Shown here: one piece after another, positions 1 through 9,411 of the stretch
Position numbering within the stretch: the first letter of the stretch is position 1
Layout: each line of letters opens with the position of its first letter
Source of the DNA: Blattabacterium cuenoti
GTDB taxonomy: Bacteria; Bacteroidota; Bacteroidia; Flavobacteriales; Blattabacteriaceae
Assembly: GCF_014252435.1 (NCBI RefSeq)
Contig: NZ_CP059220.1
Location: 248,001 to 312,000, forward strand
Reading direction: 5' to 3'
Length of the DNA: 64,000 bases
The notes under the pieces: generated by a model
Database searches by the model: none
Seen by the model: only the letters and a program-made list of their open reading frames with translations
Told to the model about the DNA's origin: nothing
Position numbers and translations under genes: made by a program

Positions 1-397
1 TCAAATTAAAAATAACAAAATATCTCATCATTCTAATTTTATTTTAATGGAATTTATTGATAATATAGAAATTTGTTATGCAGCTGCTGATGTAATTGTA
101 TCTAGAGCTGGGGCTTTAACTATATCAGAAATATGTTTGATAAGAAAGCCTTATATATTAATTCCTTTTCCTTGGTCAACGGATGATCATCAAAATAAAA
201 ATGCAAAAGTATTAGAAAATCAAAAAGCAGCATTAATCATTAAGAATAATGAAATAAATCAAAAGTTAGTGGATTCTACAATAAGATTATTACAAGATTC
301 TTGTTTAAAAAAACAAATGATGCAAAATATGATTCAATTTGGAAAACCTAATGCAACAAAAGACATTGTAAATGAAATTTTACATATTATATTATGA
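1..397 (+). CDS. murG: MurG C-terminal part, peptidoglycan lipid II synthase (truncated by window edge)
   Basis: The frame is open from base 2 with no stop, so this is the 3' end of a gene that begins before the window. The visible ~131 residues carry the UDP-GlcNAc-binding C-domain pattern of MurG: an acidic stretch, then AAADVIVSRAGALTISEI, then the PYILIPFPWSTDDHQNKNA segment equivalent to the family's PfphA..dHQ..NA motif. MurG transfers GlcNAc from UDP-GlcNAc to lipid I on the inner face of the membrane. Its stop overlaps the murC start as ATGA, so the pair is probably translationally coupled. The order murG-murC-ftsQ-ftsA-ftsZ is the normal dcw arrangement. Identity is confident; only the start is missing. 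Confidence 0.95.
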   Translation, partial: QIKNNKISHHSNFILMEFIDNIEICYAAADVIVSRAGALTISEICLIRKPYILIPFPWSTDDHQNKNAKVLENQKAALIIKNNEINQKLVDSTIRLLQDSCLKKQMMQNMIQFGKPNATKDIVNEILHIIL

Positions 398-1767
398 ATT
401 TAAATAAAATTAATTTTTTTTATTTTCTAGGTATAGGTGGAATTGGAATGAGTTCATTAGCTAGATACTTTCATTATATGGGAAAAGTAGTACATGGACA
501 TGATCAAAATAAAACTTATCTAACTAAAAATTTAGAACAAGAAGGTATTATGATTAATTATCGTGATAATATAAAATTTTTACCAAAATGGATTGATTCT
601 AAAAAATGTTTAATCATATATACTCCAGCTATTCCTCATGATCATCAACAATGGATGGCTTTAAAAAAATGTGGAAAAAATATAAAAAAAAGATCTCAAG
701 TATTATCTTTAATAACAAAAGAATCTATTTGTATCGCTATAGGAGGTACTCATGGAAAAACAACTACATGCAGTATATTAAGTCATATTTTTTATAATGC
801 TGGAATAAGTTTTACTGCTTTTTTAGGAGGAATACCAGATAACTATGGATCGAATTTAATATTAAATGGGAATAAATTTATTCTAGTAGAAGCTGATGAA
901 TTTGATCATTCTTTCTTATACTTATCACCAAATATAGCTTGTATTACATCTATAGATCAAGATCATGTAGATATTTATCCTAAAAAAACATGTATGAAAA
1001 AAGCTTATATCAATTTTTCAAATCAAATAAAAAAACCATATAATAAACTCTTTCTTTGTAAAGAAGATACATTTTTTCAAGAAAATGCTATTTATTATTC
1101 AGTAGAAAAAAAAGAAAGTTATTATTCGAATCGAATTTACATTAAACAAAATAGATGGTATTTTGATTTTCATACTCCAAAAGAAATATGGAGATCGATC
1201 CCATTACCTATTCCAGGAATTCATAATGTAAAAAATACTACTGCGGCTTTGGCTATTTCTGATTATTTAAATATTCATCAAGAAAAAGTTCGAAATGCAT
1301 TATATTTATTTTCAGGAATTCAAAGAAGATTTTATTTTCATTATATATCTAAAAAAAAAATATATATAGATGATTATGCTCATCATCCAACAGAAATTAA
1401 TGCATTAATTCATACTGTGAGAAAATGCTATCCTAAAAAAATCATATTAGGTATTTTTCAACCACACTTATTTAGTAGAACTAAGTTTTTTGAAAAATCT
1501 TTTGCAAGAAGTTTGGAAAAATTAGATTTATTAATCTTGCTAGATATTTATCCAGCAAGAGAATCTCCTATGGATCATAATATTAATTCGAATATTTTAT
1601 TGCAAAAAATAAAAATCAGTCCTCAAAATAAAGAAATATCTTCATTGTCAAAAATTTTAGAAAAAATTAAAAAAAAATGTTTCGATATTATTATTACAAT
1701 AGGAGCAGGAAATATAGATAATTTAATTATTCCTATCAAAAAATGGTTGAATAAAACATATGGATAA
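394..1767 (+). CDS. murC: UDP-N-acetylmuramate--L-alanine ligase
   Basis: MurC adds L-alanine to UDP-MurNAc with ATP, the first amino acid of the peptidoglycan stem peptide, in the cytoplasm. The 457-residue product has normal family length. It shows the N-terminal nucleotide-sugar Rossmann signature GIGGIGMS (about residues 13-20), the Mur-ligase P-loop GGTHGKTTT (about 118-126), the EADEFDHSF segment, and the C-domain DDYAHHPTEI motif. The ATG overlaps the murG stop by four bases (ATGA), and ftsQ starts directly after its stop with no spacer. Nothing is missing compared with the family. Confidence 0.97.
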   Translation: MNLNKINFFYFLGIGGIGMSSLARYFHYMGKVVHGHDQNKTYLTKNLEQEGIMINYRDNIKFLPKWIDSKKCLIIYTPAIPHDHQQWMALKKCGKNIKKRSQVLSLITKESICIAIGGTHGKTTTCSILSHIFYNAGISFTAFLGGIPDNYGSNLILNGNKFILVEADEFDHSFLYLSPNIACITSIDQDHVDIYPKKTCMKKAYINFSNQIKKPYNKLFLCKEDTFFQENAIYYSVEKKESYYSNRIYIKQNRWYFDFHTPKEIWRSIPLPIPGIHNVKNTTAALAISDYLNIHQEKVRNALYLFSGIQRRFYFHYISKKKIYIDDYAHHPTEINALIHTVRKCYPKKIILGIFQPHLFSRTKFFEKSFARSLEKLDLLILLDIYPARESPMDHNINSNILLQKIKISPQNKEISSLSKILEKIKKKCFDIIITIGAGNIDNLIIPIKKWLNKTYG

Positions 1768-2532
1768 ATGAAAAGAAAGAGAGTCTCTTTTATTTTTATT
1801 TTATTCTTATATATTATATTTTTAATGTTATTGACTTTTTTTACTGTTAAAAACCATAAAAATAGGAGTTTGAAAAAATTCCATATTATTATTCATTCCA
1901 AATCCAATAATCATTTTATCAATAAAAAAATCATTCAAAATATTATTTTTCATGAATCAAACAAAAATGAAAAAACCATTGGTCAATTATGTATATTAGA
2001 AATAGAAAAAAAATTGAATCGTTATCCTTTTATAAGAAAATCCGAAGTATTTTTGAATACAAATGGATCGATATATATCGAAATTTTTCAAAAAAAACCT
2101 ATTTTAAGAATCAAAAATAACAGTCAAGAATATTATCTTACTGAAGATGCAGAAGAATTAAAATTATCGAACTTTTATTCATCTCCAGTCATGTTAGCTA
2201 ATGGTGCTTTTTCAAAAAAGGAAAAAAAAATTTTAGTAGAATTAATAGAATTTATAAATTCTGACTATCTATTAAAAGATCAAATTATCAGCTTGAAAAA
2301 GGAAAATAACCATTCAATTATTTTAATGCCAAAAGTAGGAAATCATCGTATTATATTAGGTGATATGAAAGATTTTAAAAATAAATTGAATAAATTACGA
2401 TCATTTTATGAACAATATCTAAACAAAATAGATATCAATCAATATCAAAGTATTAATTTACAATATAAAGACCAAGTAGTAGCAAAAAAAAGATTAATCT
2501 ATGGAATATCAAGATATAGCTATAGGTCTTGA
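1768..2532 (+). CDS. ftsQ: Cell division protein FtsQ/DivIB family
   Basis: The product is 254 residues with a short basic N-terminus, one hydrophobic membrane segment (about residues 8-27), then a periplasmic part resembling the POTRA and beta domains of FtsQ. FtsQ links early and late divisome proteins. Primary sequence is poorly conserved in this family, so the call leans on topology, length and its place between murC and ftsA. It starts immediately after the murC stop, and its last 32 bases overlap the start of ftsA in another frame, a long overlap that suggests tight coupling. The protein is lysine- and isoleucine-rich like the rest of this genome. Confidence 0.85.
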   Translation: MKRKRVSFIFILFLYIIFLMLLTFFTVKNHKNRSLKKFHIIIHSKSNNHFINKKIIQNIIFHESNKNEKTIGQLCILEIEKKLNRYPFIRKSEVFLNTNGSIYIEIFQKKPILRIKNNSQEYYLTEDAEELKLSNFYSSPVMLANGAFSKKEKKILVELIEFINSDYLLKDQIISLKKENNHSIILMPKVGNHRIILGDMKDFKNKLNKLRSFYEQYLNKIDINQYQSINLQYKDQVVAKKRLIYGISRYSYRS

Positions 2533-3877
2533 TGTAGGGACCACAAAAATTGTAGCTATGGTAGGAAGGAGAAATGAATATCATAAAATTGAAATTTTAG
2601 GTATAGGTAGGTCTAAAAGTATAGGGGTACATAGAGGTGTAGTAAATAATATTACTCAAACTATCGAAGCAATTCGCGAAGCCGTATCGGAAGCCGAACA
2701 TAGTTCTGGATTAAAAATAAAAGAAGTGATCGTAGGAATAGCAGGGCAACATATTAGAAGTTTGCAGCATAATGATTATATCACTCGTTTAGATTTTGAA
2801 AATGTGATCAATCAAAAAGATATACAGAGATTGATCAATCAAGTTCATAAATTGGTTATGTTACCAGGAGAAGAAATCATTCATGTTCTTCCCCAAGAAT
2901 ATAAAGTAGATAGTCAATCGGAAATAGGAGAACCTATAGGAATGTATGGAAGTCGTTTAGAAGCTAATTTTCATGTAGTAGTAGGACAAATTTCTTCAAT
3001 TCGTAATATTGGAAGATGTGTAAAAGCTGCAGGATTAAATTTATCAGGTCTAACCTTAGAACCTTTAGCTTCTGCTGAAGCAGTATTAAGTAAGGAAGAG
3101 AGGGAAGCAGGCGTTGCTTTAGTTGACATTGGAGGAGGAACAACCGATATTGCTATATTTAAAGATAATATTATACGACATACAGCTGTGATTCCTTTTG
3201 GAGGAAATGTGATTACTGATAATATTAAAACAGACTGTTTAATTATTGAAAGACAAGCAGAACTACTAAAGATTAAATTTGGATCAGCATGGCCAGGAGA
3301 AAACAAAGAAACAGAAATAGTTTGTATTCCCGGATTAAGAGGACGTGATCCTAAAGAAATTTCTTTAAAAAATCTTTCTCAAATTATTCATGTACGAGTT
3401 GGTGGAATTTTAGAACATGTGAATGTAGAACTCAATAATTATGGAAATGAAGAACAAAAAAAGAGATTAATAGCAGGTCTAGTTATGACTGGAGGAGGTT
3501 CGCAATTAAAACATATCAGACCATTGACAGAATATATTACTGGTATGGATGTACGTATAGGATATGCAAATGAACATATTTCAGGAGGAGAAAACGGTTT
3601 CATCAGTAATCCGGAATATGCTACATCTATAGGTTTAGTGATTAAAGGTATTGATGACAAAGAAAAGTATATGAGTGGAATAGATAATTCATTTATACAT
3701 AGCAGAAATAATAAAAAAGAAATTTTTTCCAAAAAAGATTATAATCAAAGCAATAGTTATCATCCGAATTTAACGAATAATTTGAATCATACTATAAAGA
3801 AGAAAAAAAATAAAACAAAATCTTTTTTTGAAAATTGGGCAGATAAATTTCGTCAAATATTGAATGATACAGAATAA
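2501..3877 (+). CDS. ftsA: Cell division protein FtsA
   Basis: FtsA is the actin-like ATPase that tethers FtsZ filaments to the membrane. The 458-residue product has the actin-fold phosphate-1 loop GLDVGTTKIVAMVG near the start, the phosphate-2 loop DIGGGTTDIAIF near residue 210, and the adenosine-binding MTGGGSQLKHI segment near residue 328. The C-terminal tail is lysine-rich and ends in a segment (FFENWADKFRQIL) that could form the amphipathic membrane-targeting helix. The start at 2501 lies inside ftsQ; it is used because the first conserved motif follows within ten residues. ftsZ begins seven bases after its stop. Confidence 0.97.
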   Translation: MEYQDIAIGLDVGTTKIVAMVGRRNEYHKIEILGIGRSKSIGVHRGVVNNITQTIEAIREAVSEAEHSSGLKIKEVIVGIAGQHIRSLQHNDYITRLDFENVINQKDIQRLINQVHKLVMLPGEEIIHVLPQEYKVDSQSEIGEPIGMYGSRLEANFHVVVGQISSIRNIGRCVKAAGLNLSGLTLEPLASAEAVLSKEEREAGVALVDIGGGTTDIAIFKDNIIRHTAVIPFGGNVITDNIKTDCLIIERQAELLKIKFGSAWPGENKETEIVCIPGLRGRDPKEISLKNLSQIIHVRVGGILEHVNVELNNYGNEEQKKRLIAGLVMTGGGSQLKHIRPLTEYITGMDVRIGYANEHISGGENGFISNPEYATSIGLVIKGIDDKEKYMSGIDNSFIHSRNNKKEIFSKKDYNQSNSYHPNLTNNLNHTIKKKKNKTKSFFENWADKFRQILNDTE

Positions 3878-3883
3878 AAAGCA

Positions 3884-5227
3884 ATGAAAAAAGAATATTT
3901 TATAAAAAAAGAAAAAATTGATACTGAATTGTCTAAAAATCGTTCTGCTTCTATCAAAGTCATTGGAGTAGGAGGAGGAGGAAGTAATGCATTGAGCTAT
4001 ATGTATGAACAAGGGATTGATGGCGTAGATTTTATAGCATGTAATACGGATGTACAAGCTTTACGAAATAATCCAGTACCTAAAAAAATACAATTAGGTG
4101 TATCTATTACAGAAGGATTAGGTGCTGGAGCAGACCCTGATATAGGAGAAAAATCTGCATTAGAAAACATTGAGGAAATAAAAGAAATATTAGATGCTCA
4201 TACGAAAATGACTTTTATTACGGCAGGAATGGGTGGTGGAACAGGGACTGGTGCAGCTCCAATTATAGCAGGAATTTCAAAAGAAAAGGGAATTCTTACT
4301 GTAGGTATCGTTACAATCCCATTTCATTTTGAAGGGAAAATGAGGTTAAAACAGGCTCAAAAAGGAATTGAATCATTAAGAAAAAACGTAGATTCTCTTA
4401 TTGTTATTAATAATGATAAATTAAGAGAATTGTATGGAAATTTAGGATTTAAAGCTGGTTTTGCAAAAGCAGATGAAGTTCTGACCACTGCAGCTAAAGG
4501 GATAGCTGAAGTTATTACTCATCACTATAAACAAAATATAGATTTAAGAGATACTAGAACTGTCTTGAAAGATAGTGGGACTGCTGTCATGGGATCATCT
4601 ATTGCTGTTGGAGAAAACAGAGCAAAAGAAGCCGTAGTTCAAGCTTTAGATTCTCCATTATTAAATGATAATAAAATTACGGGTGCTCAAAATGTTCTAC
4701 TTCTCATTGTTTCAGGAAAAATAGAGATTACTATAGATGAAATAGGAATTATTAGTGATTATATTCAATCAGAAGCAGGAAATAACGCAAATATTATTAT
4801 GGGAATAGGAGAAGATGAAAAATTAGACGAAAGTATATCGGTGACTATAGTAGCTACTGGTTTTCCTACAGAAGTTCAGAGAGTAATTAATCATGAAGAA
4901 AAAAAAGTATTCCATAGGTTAGAAGAACCTTTTGAACAAAAGTTGATGAAAAAAAGACATATCCATGCAGATCAAGAAAGGATAAAATCATTTTTCCCTG
5001 AAAATAAACATGTTAAAAAATCAGAAAAAATTTCTAATAAAAAAGATAATATTTCTTTAAATGAAAATGTTTTTGATCGATCTATAAATTCTGATTTTTT
5101 CATGGAAAAGAAATATAAAAAATACCATTTAGAGGATAATTTTGAAATTCCTATTTCATCTTACAGTAGAAAAAAAAAAATTATGGACAAAGAGCTTCAT
5201 AAAGAAGAAGATCATGAAAATAAATGA
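3884..5227 (+). CDS. ftsZ: Cell division protein FtsZ
   Basis: FtsZ is the tubulin-like GTPase that forms the cytokinetic ring. The 447-residue product shows the N-terminal [11 protein letters not shown] loop, the tubulin signature [10 protein letters not shown] (about residues 114-123), and the [10 protein letters not shown] and FAKADEVL segments of the T7/synergy region. After about residue 330 comes a lysine-rich low-complexity linker, then a possible C-terminal binding peptide ([16 protein letters not shown]) followed by an extra charged tail. Position directly after ftsA is canonical. A free-living Flavobacterium FtsZ is usually longer in the linker (recalled, not checked), so the tail looks shortened. 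Confidence 0.97.
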   Translation: MKKEYFIKKEKIDTELSKNRSASIKVIGVGGGGSNALSYMYEQGIDGVDFIACNTDVQALRNNPVPKKIQLGVSITEGLGAGADPDIGEKSALENIEEIKEILDAHTKMTFITAGMGGGTGTGAAPIIAGISKEKGILTVGIVTIPFHFEGKMRLKQAQKGIESLRKNVDSLIVINNDKLRELYGNLGFKAGFAKADEVLTTAAKGIAEVITHHYKQNIDLRDTRTVLKDSGTAVMGSSIAVGENRAKEAVVQALDSPLLNDNKITGAQNVLLLIVSGKIEITIDEIGIISDYIQSEAGNNANIIMGIGEDEKLDESISVTIVATGFPTEVQRVINHEEKKVFHRLEEPFEQKLMKKRHIHADQERIKSFFPENKHVKKSEKISNKKDNISLNENVFDRSINSDFFMEKKYKKYHLEDNFEIPISSYSRKKKIMDKELHKEEDHENK

Positions 5228-5258
5228 ATTTATATAATATCATCATTTTACATTGATT

Positions 5259-6665
5259 ATGAAGTACTTCGATATTCCTAAAGGAACAAGAGATTTTTCT
5301 TCAATTGAGATAAATAATAGAAATTTTATAATTAATATTATTCAAAATCAATTTGAACTTTTTGGATTTCAGCCCATAGAAACACCATCTTTTGAAAAAA
5401 CTTCCATTATTAATGGAAATTATGGAGAAGAGGGTAACTCTTTAATTTTTAGGATACTTAATTCGGGAGATGTTTTGAAAAAAAAAATATCTGATTTTTT
5501 AAAATCAATCAAGAATTTAGACAAACAAAATATTTCATCCAACGTATCGGATATATTAACTCAATATGTATCTGACAAAGTACTTAGGTATGATTTAACG
5601 GTTCCTCTTATACGATACATAGTTATGTACAAAAAACAAATTCTTTTTCCTTTTAAACGATATCAAATACAACCTGTATGGAGAGCCGATAAACCACAAA
5701 AAGGAAGATTTAGAGAATTTTATCAATGTGATTCCGATATTATTTCATTTCATCCTTCGTTATGGGAAGAAATAGAATTAATTCAACTTGGTAACAGTAT
5801 TTTTACTAAACTCAATCTTCCTATCATTATCTATATTAATCATATAGATGTTTTAAAAGGATTAATAGAGATTTCTGGTATACAAAAAAAATTTTGGAAA
5901 CAATTTATTATATGCTTGGATAAATGGAATAAAATAGGACAAGAATTAGTAAAAAAAGAAATGAAGTCTAAAGGGATGTCCTCTAAATCTTTGGATAAGA
6001 TATCACATTTCTTAAATATGAAAACAAGTTTTCATGAAATATATGAAGATTTATATATAGCATTTGAAAATTCCAACAGTGGAAAAAAAGGAATAGATGA
6101 ACTTTATTTTATTTTTAAAATGATAAAACATGTTTCTAGAAAACACATAAAACTTAAATGGAGTCTTTCTTTATCAAGAGGAATGAATTATTACACGGGC
6201 ATAATATGGGAGATGGTTCCGGACAATGACATGAATGAATATTCTATTGGAGGAGGAGGTCGATATAATTTAAGTCATTTTTTTGGAAAAAAAAACGTAT
6301 CTGGAACAGGTTTCTCTTTAGGACTAGATAGAATTTATTTATCAATGGTTCAAAATAATTTATTTAAAAAAAATATAAATTTTTGTTCATCAAAAATTTT
6401 ATTTATTAATTTTGGACATAAAGAAGTTCTACATGCATATAGTATCATAAACTTTTTAAGAGAAAAAGGTATATCAACACAATTATATCCTAATAACATC
6501 AGGATAGGAAAACAATTTAAATATGCGAAAAAACAAAATATTCCATTTGTTATTATTATCGGAAAAAATGAAATAAAAAACAATAAAATAAAAGTAAAAT
6601 ATATAAAAGAACAATTGGAAAAAGAATATAATAATATACATGATTTGTTAAAGGATTTATTTTGA
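5259..6665 (+). CDS. hisS: Histidine--tRNA ligase
   Basis: This class II aminoacyl-tRNA synthetase charges tRNA-His, whose gene lies at 26.5 kb. The 468-residue product begins MKYFDIPKGTRDFS, the normal HisRS opening, then shows motif 2 (RYDLTVPLIRY and the RADKPQKGRFREFYQCD loop) and motif 3 (GTGFSLGLDRIYLSM), followed by a short anticodon-binding domain. A TTG two codons upstream (5253) also keeps the frame open, but the ATG at 5259 fits the family start better. It follows ftsZ by 31 bases and faces the phosphopantetheinyl transferase convergently. Confidence 0.95.
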   Translation: MKYFDIPKGTRDFSSIEINNRNFIINIIQNQFELFGFQPIETPSFEKTSIINGNYGEEGNSLIFRILNSGDVLKKKISDFLKSIKNLDKQNISSNVSDILTQYVSDKVLRYDLTVPLIRYIVMYKKQILFPFKRYQIQPVWRADKPQKGRFREFYQCDSDIISFHPSLWEEIELIQLGNSIFTKLNLPIIIYINHIDVLKGLIEISGIQKKFWKQFIICLDKWNKIGQELVKKEMKSKGMSSKSLDKISHFLNMKTSFHEIYEDLYIAFENSNSGKKGIDELYFIFKMIKHVSRKHIKLKWSLSLSRGMNYYTGIIWEMVPDNDMNEYSIGGGGRYNLSHFFGKKNVSGTGFSLGLDRIYLSMVQNNLFKKNINFCSSKILFINFGHKEVLHAYSIINFLREKGISTQLYPNNIRIGKQFKYAKKQNIPFVIIIGKNEIKNNKIKVKYIKEQLEKEYNNIHDLLKDLF

Positions 6666-6761
6666 TTGAAACAAGATATAAAATCATTATATTTTTTATT
6701 CTTTTATGAATTTTGTTTTCAATAAAAAAAGGATGAATCGATACTAAAATAAAATCCTTAA

Positions 6762-6812
6762 AATTGTAAATGGTACAATTGTTGAAAAAAAAAATGAATA
6801 AGTAATATTCAT
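6762..6812. terminator. Paired stem-loops between convergent hisS and PPTase genes
   Basis: Two perfect 7-bp dyads lie in the 153-base spacer between two genes that converge. The first is AATTGTA (6762-6768) paired with TACAATT (6774-6780), loop of 5. The second is ATGAATA (6794-6800) paired with TATTCAT (6806-6812), loop of 5, preceded by an A-run and followed by T-rich DNA. The location suits a bidirectional transcription end, but the stems are all A/T-rich and short, so this is a modest candidate. Confidence 0.35.
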
Positions 6813-6818
6813 TTATAT

Positions 6819-7445
6819 TCAACATTTTTTTTCTATATTGTCTATAATATAAACGAGATAATGGTTTTCTATTTTTCTATAAAAAGCAAAAAATTTTTTA
6901 CTATAGAATTCTTTTATAATCCAACATGATATATAAGTATCATTTTCCATGCAAAAGGGAGATACTTTATAATGATCTAAAAAACTATAAAATATTCCAC
7001 CTTCTAATTTGTATAAACTTTCTTTAATACCCCATATAATGTGAAGATAATCTTCTTCATAATTTGGATCAATAAATATAGATTCATCATTTCGAATAAA
7101 TCTATTTTTTATTTTCACTATTTTTTTATCCTCTCGTAATTTTTCTATATCTATTCCTATTCGATACAAACTTATAGCAATAGCCATTCTTTCAAATGAA
7201 TGGCTAAATGAGACATATTCTTTTCTTCCTTTTAGAAAAGGTTTTTTTTTATTGTAAAAAAAATTTTTAATACCCATTATATGTTTGATAACATAAATAA
7301 TTCCTAAAAATTCTTTCTTTCTTTTTTTTTTCAAAGTAAAAAAAAATAATTTTTCTTTTTTAGAAAGGTTGATTTCTTTTAATAAAATAGATTCTGAGAA
7401 ATGTTTCCATTTTATAATAAAAATCTTTGTATGAAATTTAATCAT
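6819..7445 (-). CDS. 4'-phosphopantetheinyl transferase superfamily protein
   Basis: The family moves the phosphopantetheine arm from CoA to a serine of acyl carrier protein, which activates fatty-acid synthesis. The 208-residue product is Sfp/AcpT-like: SFSHSFERMAIAIS (about residues 78-91), then GIDIEKLR with the metal-binding acidic pair, and the WGIKESLYKLEGG motif (WxxKEA-x-K equivalent) around residues 142-154. The N-terminal region is weakly conserved. fabI in this window shows that fatty-acid synthesis is kept, which explains the need for the enzyme. It could be the only PPTase of the genome, but that cannot be seen here. Confidence 0.85.
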   Translation of the reverse strand: MIKFHTKIFIIKWKHFSESILLKEINLSKKEKLFFFTLKKKRKKEFLGIIYVIKHIMGIKNFFYNKKKPFLKGRKEYVSFSHSFERMAIAISLYRIGIDIEKLREDKKIVKIKNRFIRNDESIFIDPNYEEDYLHIIWGIKESLYKLEGGIFYSFLDHYKVSPFCMENDTYISCWIIKEFYSKKFFAFYRKIENHYLVYIIDNIEKKC

Positions 7446-7526
7446 AATCTATTTTTCATCTCTTTTTTTTAATCTAATCATTTTTTTATACTATTGTTAT
7501 TGAATTAAATTTTGCATCAACTATTA

Positions 7527-8531
7527 ATGAAAGATAAAATTGAAAATATATTAAAAAATATTATAATTAATAATATAAATATTATTGAATCTAATTATGT
7601 AAAACATATTGATTTATCAAAAAAAAATGAAATTATTATTCATTTATCCTTACCAAATCCTACTATGCATTTGAAAAATAAAATGATAAAAGAAATTACT
7701 AAATCTATCAGATGTGATCAGGATATAGGACATAATACAAAATTATCTATAAATATAGAATCGATATCCCAAAAAAAATATTCAATAAATAATATCATAG
7801 CTATAGCTTCTGGAAAGGGGGGGGTAGGAAAATCAACAATAGCATCTAATATAGCCGTTTCTTTATCAAATATGGGTTATAGCGTAGGACTATTGGACGC
7901 AGATATTTATGGACCTTCTATTCCATTAATGTTCAATATTAATATTGAAGAAGATTCTATTTTAGAACATGAAAAAGGCATTATCAAACCAATCTATAGT
8001 CATGGTATTAAAATATTGTCTATAGGTTTTTTTTCAAAATATGGCCAGGCAATTCCCTGGAGAGGTCCTATGGTTACTAAAGCAGTAATGCAATTTGTTT
8101 ATGGAACTTATTGGGGGAATTTAGATTTTTTAATTATCGATTTTCCTCCAGGAACAGGTGATATACATTTGTCTATTTTACAAGAAGTTTCATTAAAAGG
8201 AATTGTAGTAGTTAGCACTTCTCAAAAAATCGCAATTTCTGATGTAGCTAGAACAGTGGAAATGTTTCGTATTAAATCTATTTATGTTCCAATACTTGGA
8301 ATAATAGAAAATATGTCTTATTTTATTTATAAGGAAAAAAAATTTTTTTTATTTGGAGAAAATGGAGTGAAAAATTTTGCTAAAAAAATGAATATTGTTT
8401 TTCTGGGCGAAATTCCTATGTTAAATATCATACAAACATATTGTGATTTAGGGATACCAGTCATTTTCAAAAATGATGAAATTAAAAATATTTTCATGAA
8501 AATTACAAAAAATATGATCAATCAAATATAA
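7527..8531 (+). CDS. mrp: Mrp/ApbC/NBP35-family P-loop ATPase, Fe-S cluster carrier
   Basis: Mrp proteins bind and hand on iron-sulfur clusters in an ATP-linked way. The product (334 residues from the ATG at 7527; a TTG at 7512 is also possible) has an N-terminal MIP18/DUF59-like domain, then the deviant Walker A SGKGGVGKST (about residues 94-103), DADIYGPSIP, and DFPPGTGD. The C-terminal CxxC that holds the bridging cluster in many Mrp proteins is not present after ENMSYFI; the region reads YKEKKFFLFGENG instead. I recall that Flavobacteria Mrp proteins also lack it, so this may be lineage-typical. It converges with the PNP homologue 13 bases away. Confidence 0.92.
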   Translation: MKDKIENILKNIIINNINIIESNYVKHIDLSKKNEIIIHLSLPNPTMHLKNKMIKEITKSIRCDQDIGHNTKLSINIESISQKKYSINNIIAIASGKGGVGKSTIASNIAVSLSNMGYSVGLLDADIYGPSIPLMFNINIEEDSILEHEKGIIKPIYSHGIKILSIGFFSKYGQAIPWRGPMVTKAVMQFVYGTYWGNLDFLIIDFPPGTGDIHLSILQEVSLKGIVVVSTSQKIAISDVARTVEMFRIKSIYVPILGIIENMSYFIYKEKKFFLFGENGVKNFAKKMNIVFLGEIPMLNIIQTYCDLGIPVIFKNDEIKNIFMKITKNMINQI

Positions 8532-8544
8532 TGTTTTTTTCAAG

Positions 8545-9330
8545 TTAATAACATTGAATAAGATCATTGATGATTAATATGACAAGAGATATAGAAGGTT
8601 CTATTTCTGGAATAAAAAATGAACGTGCATGTTTTTTTTTATATGATTCTATCATGATGATCATGGTAATAGCAAATATTTTTATATTCATATACTTAGC
8701 TATTAAAACATCTGTTGGCAAATCCATTCCTATGCAATCTCCACCCATAGATCGTATCATGGAATATTCAGCATAAGTTCTATAATTGAAATATGGAATA
8801 GAAACATATATACCTTTTTGAATCATAATATTATGATTCATCGCTATATTTTCTGCTATTTCGAGCATATTTTGATCATATGGTTGAATAATTTCCCAAA
8901 AATTATTTTTTATAAGTTTTTTGACTTTATTTTTTTCTGGAAAAAAATTAATATGATCTTGAATAAACATCACATCTCCAATTTTGTAATTAGGATTTAC
9001 TCCATATGATTCATTGATGAATATTAACTTATTGATTCCTATATTTTTGCATAATATAATAGGAAAATAATGATGATTTATTTTTTGTATCTCAATCAAT
9101 GTTTCCATGAAAAAAATAATATTTTTATTGTTCATTTTTCCAAATAGTAATTTTCCATATAAATGTTTAAGTATAGGAATGTCTTTATAAGGAATACATA
9201 TCAGATCTTTTATGTTTTGGATCAATTCATGAAATTGATTTTGAAATCCTAATAAAAAAATTCCAATATCAGGTTTTTCTTTAACTTTTTCTTTTATATA
9301 TTGTTTTGATTTTTCTAAATTTATGGACAT
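8545..9330 (-). CDS. punA: Purine nucleoside phosphorylase family protein with degraded active site
   Basis: The 261-residue frame aligns end to end with trimeric PNP/MTAP enzymes, which split purine nucleosides with phosphate. Framework segments are clear: IPYKDIP, GKLLFGK, VNPNYKIGDVMFIQDHINFFP (split across residues 111-131) and GGDCIGMDLPTDVLIAKYMNIKIF (193-219). The catalytic positions are not. The GTGLG/GSGLG phosphate loop reads GFQNQ (28-32). The GRFHxYEG segment is replaced around 75-80. NAxGG reads NESYG (106-110). The GPxFET motif reads YFNYRT (180-185), so its glutamate is lost. The ITN/ITD base-binding segment reads ITMIIM. The frame is intact and unbroken, so this may be a gene in early decay or a protein with a new role. 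Family call is firm; PNP activity is doubtful. Confidence 0.8.
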   Translation of the reverse strand: MSINLEKSKQYIKEKVKEKPDIGIFLLGFQNQFHELIQNIKDLICIPYKDIPILKHLYGKLLFGKMNNKNIIFFMETLIEIQKINHHYFPIILCKNIGINKLIFINESYGVNPNYKIGDVMFIQDHINFFPEKNKVKKLIKNNFWEIIQPYDQNMLEIAENIAMNHNIMIQKGIYVSIPYFNYRTYAEYSMIRSMGGDCIGMDLPTDVLIAKYMNIKIFAITMIIMIESYKKKHARSFFIPEIEPSISLVILIINDLIQCY

Positions 9331-9411
9331 ATATTTATATTATTTTTATGAAATTTTAGAATAAAATATCATATTCCAAAATAGAAAATTAAAAAAAAAT
9401 AATAAAATCGT

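Noticed and set aside
2971-4057. Several minus-strand open frames opposite ftsA and ftsZ
   Set aside because: They are shadows of conserved coding sequence, without starts, motifs or context.
8567-9009. Plus-strand small frames opposite the PNP homologue
   Set aside because: Antisense to a continuous PNP-like reading frame and lacking any motif.
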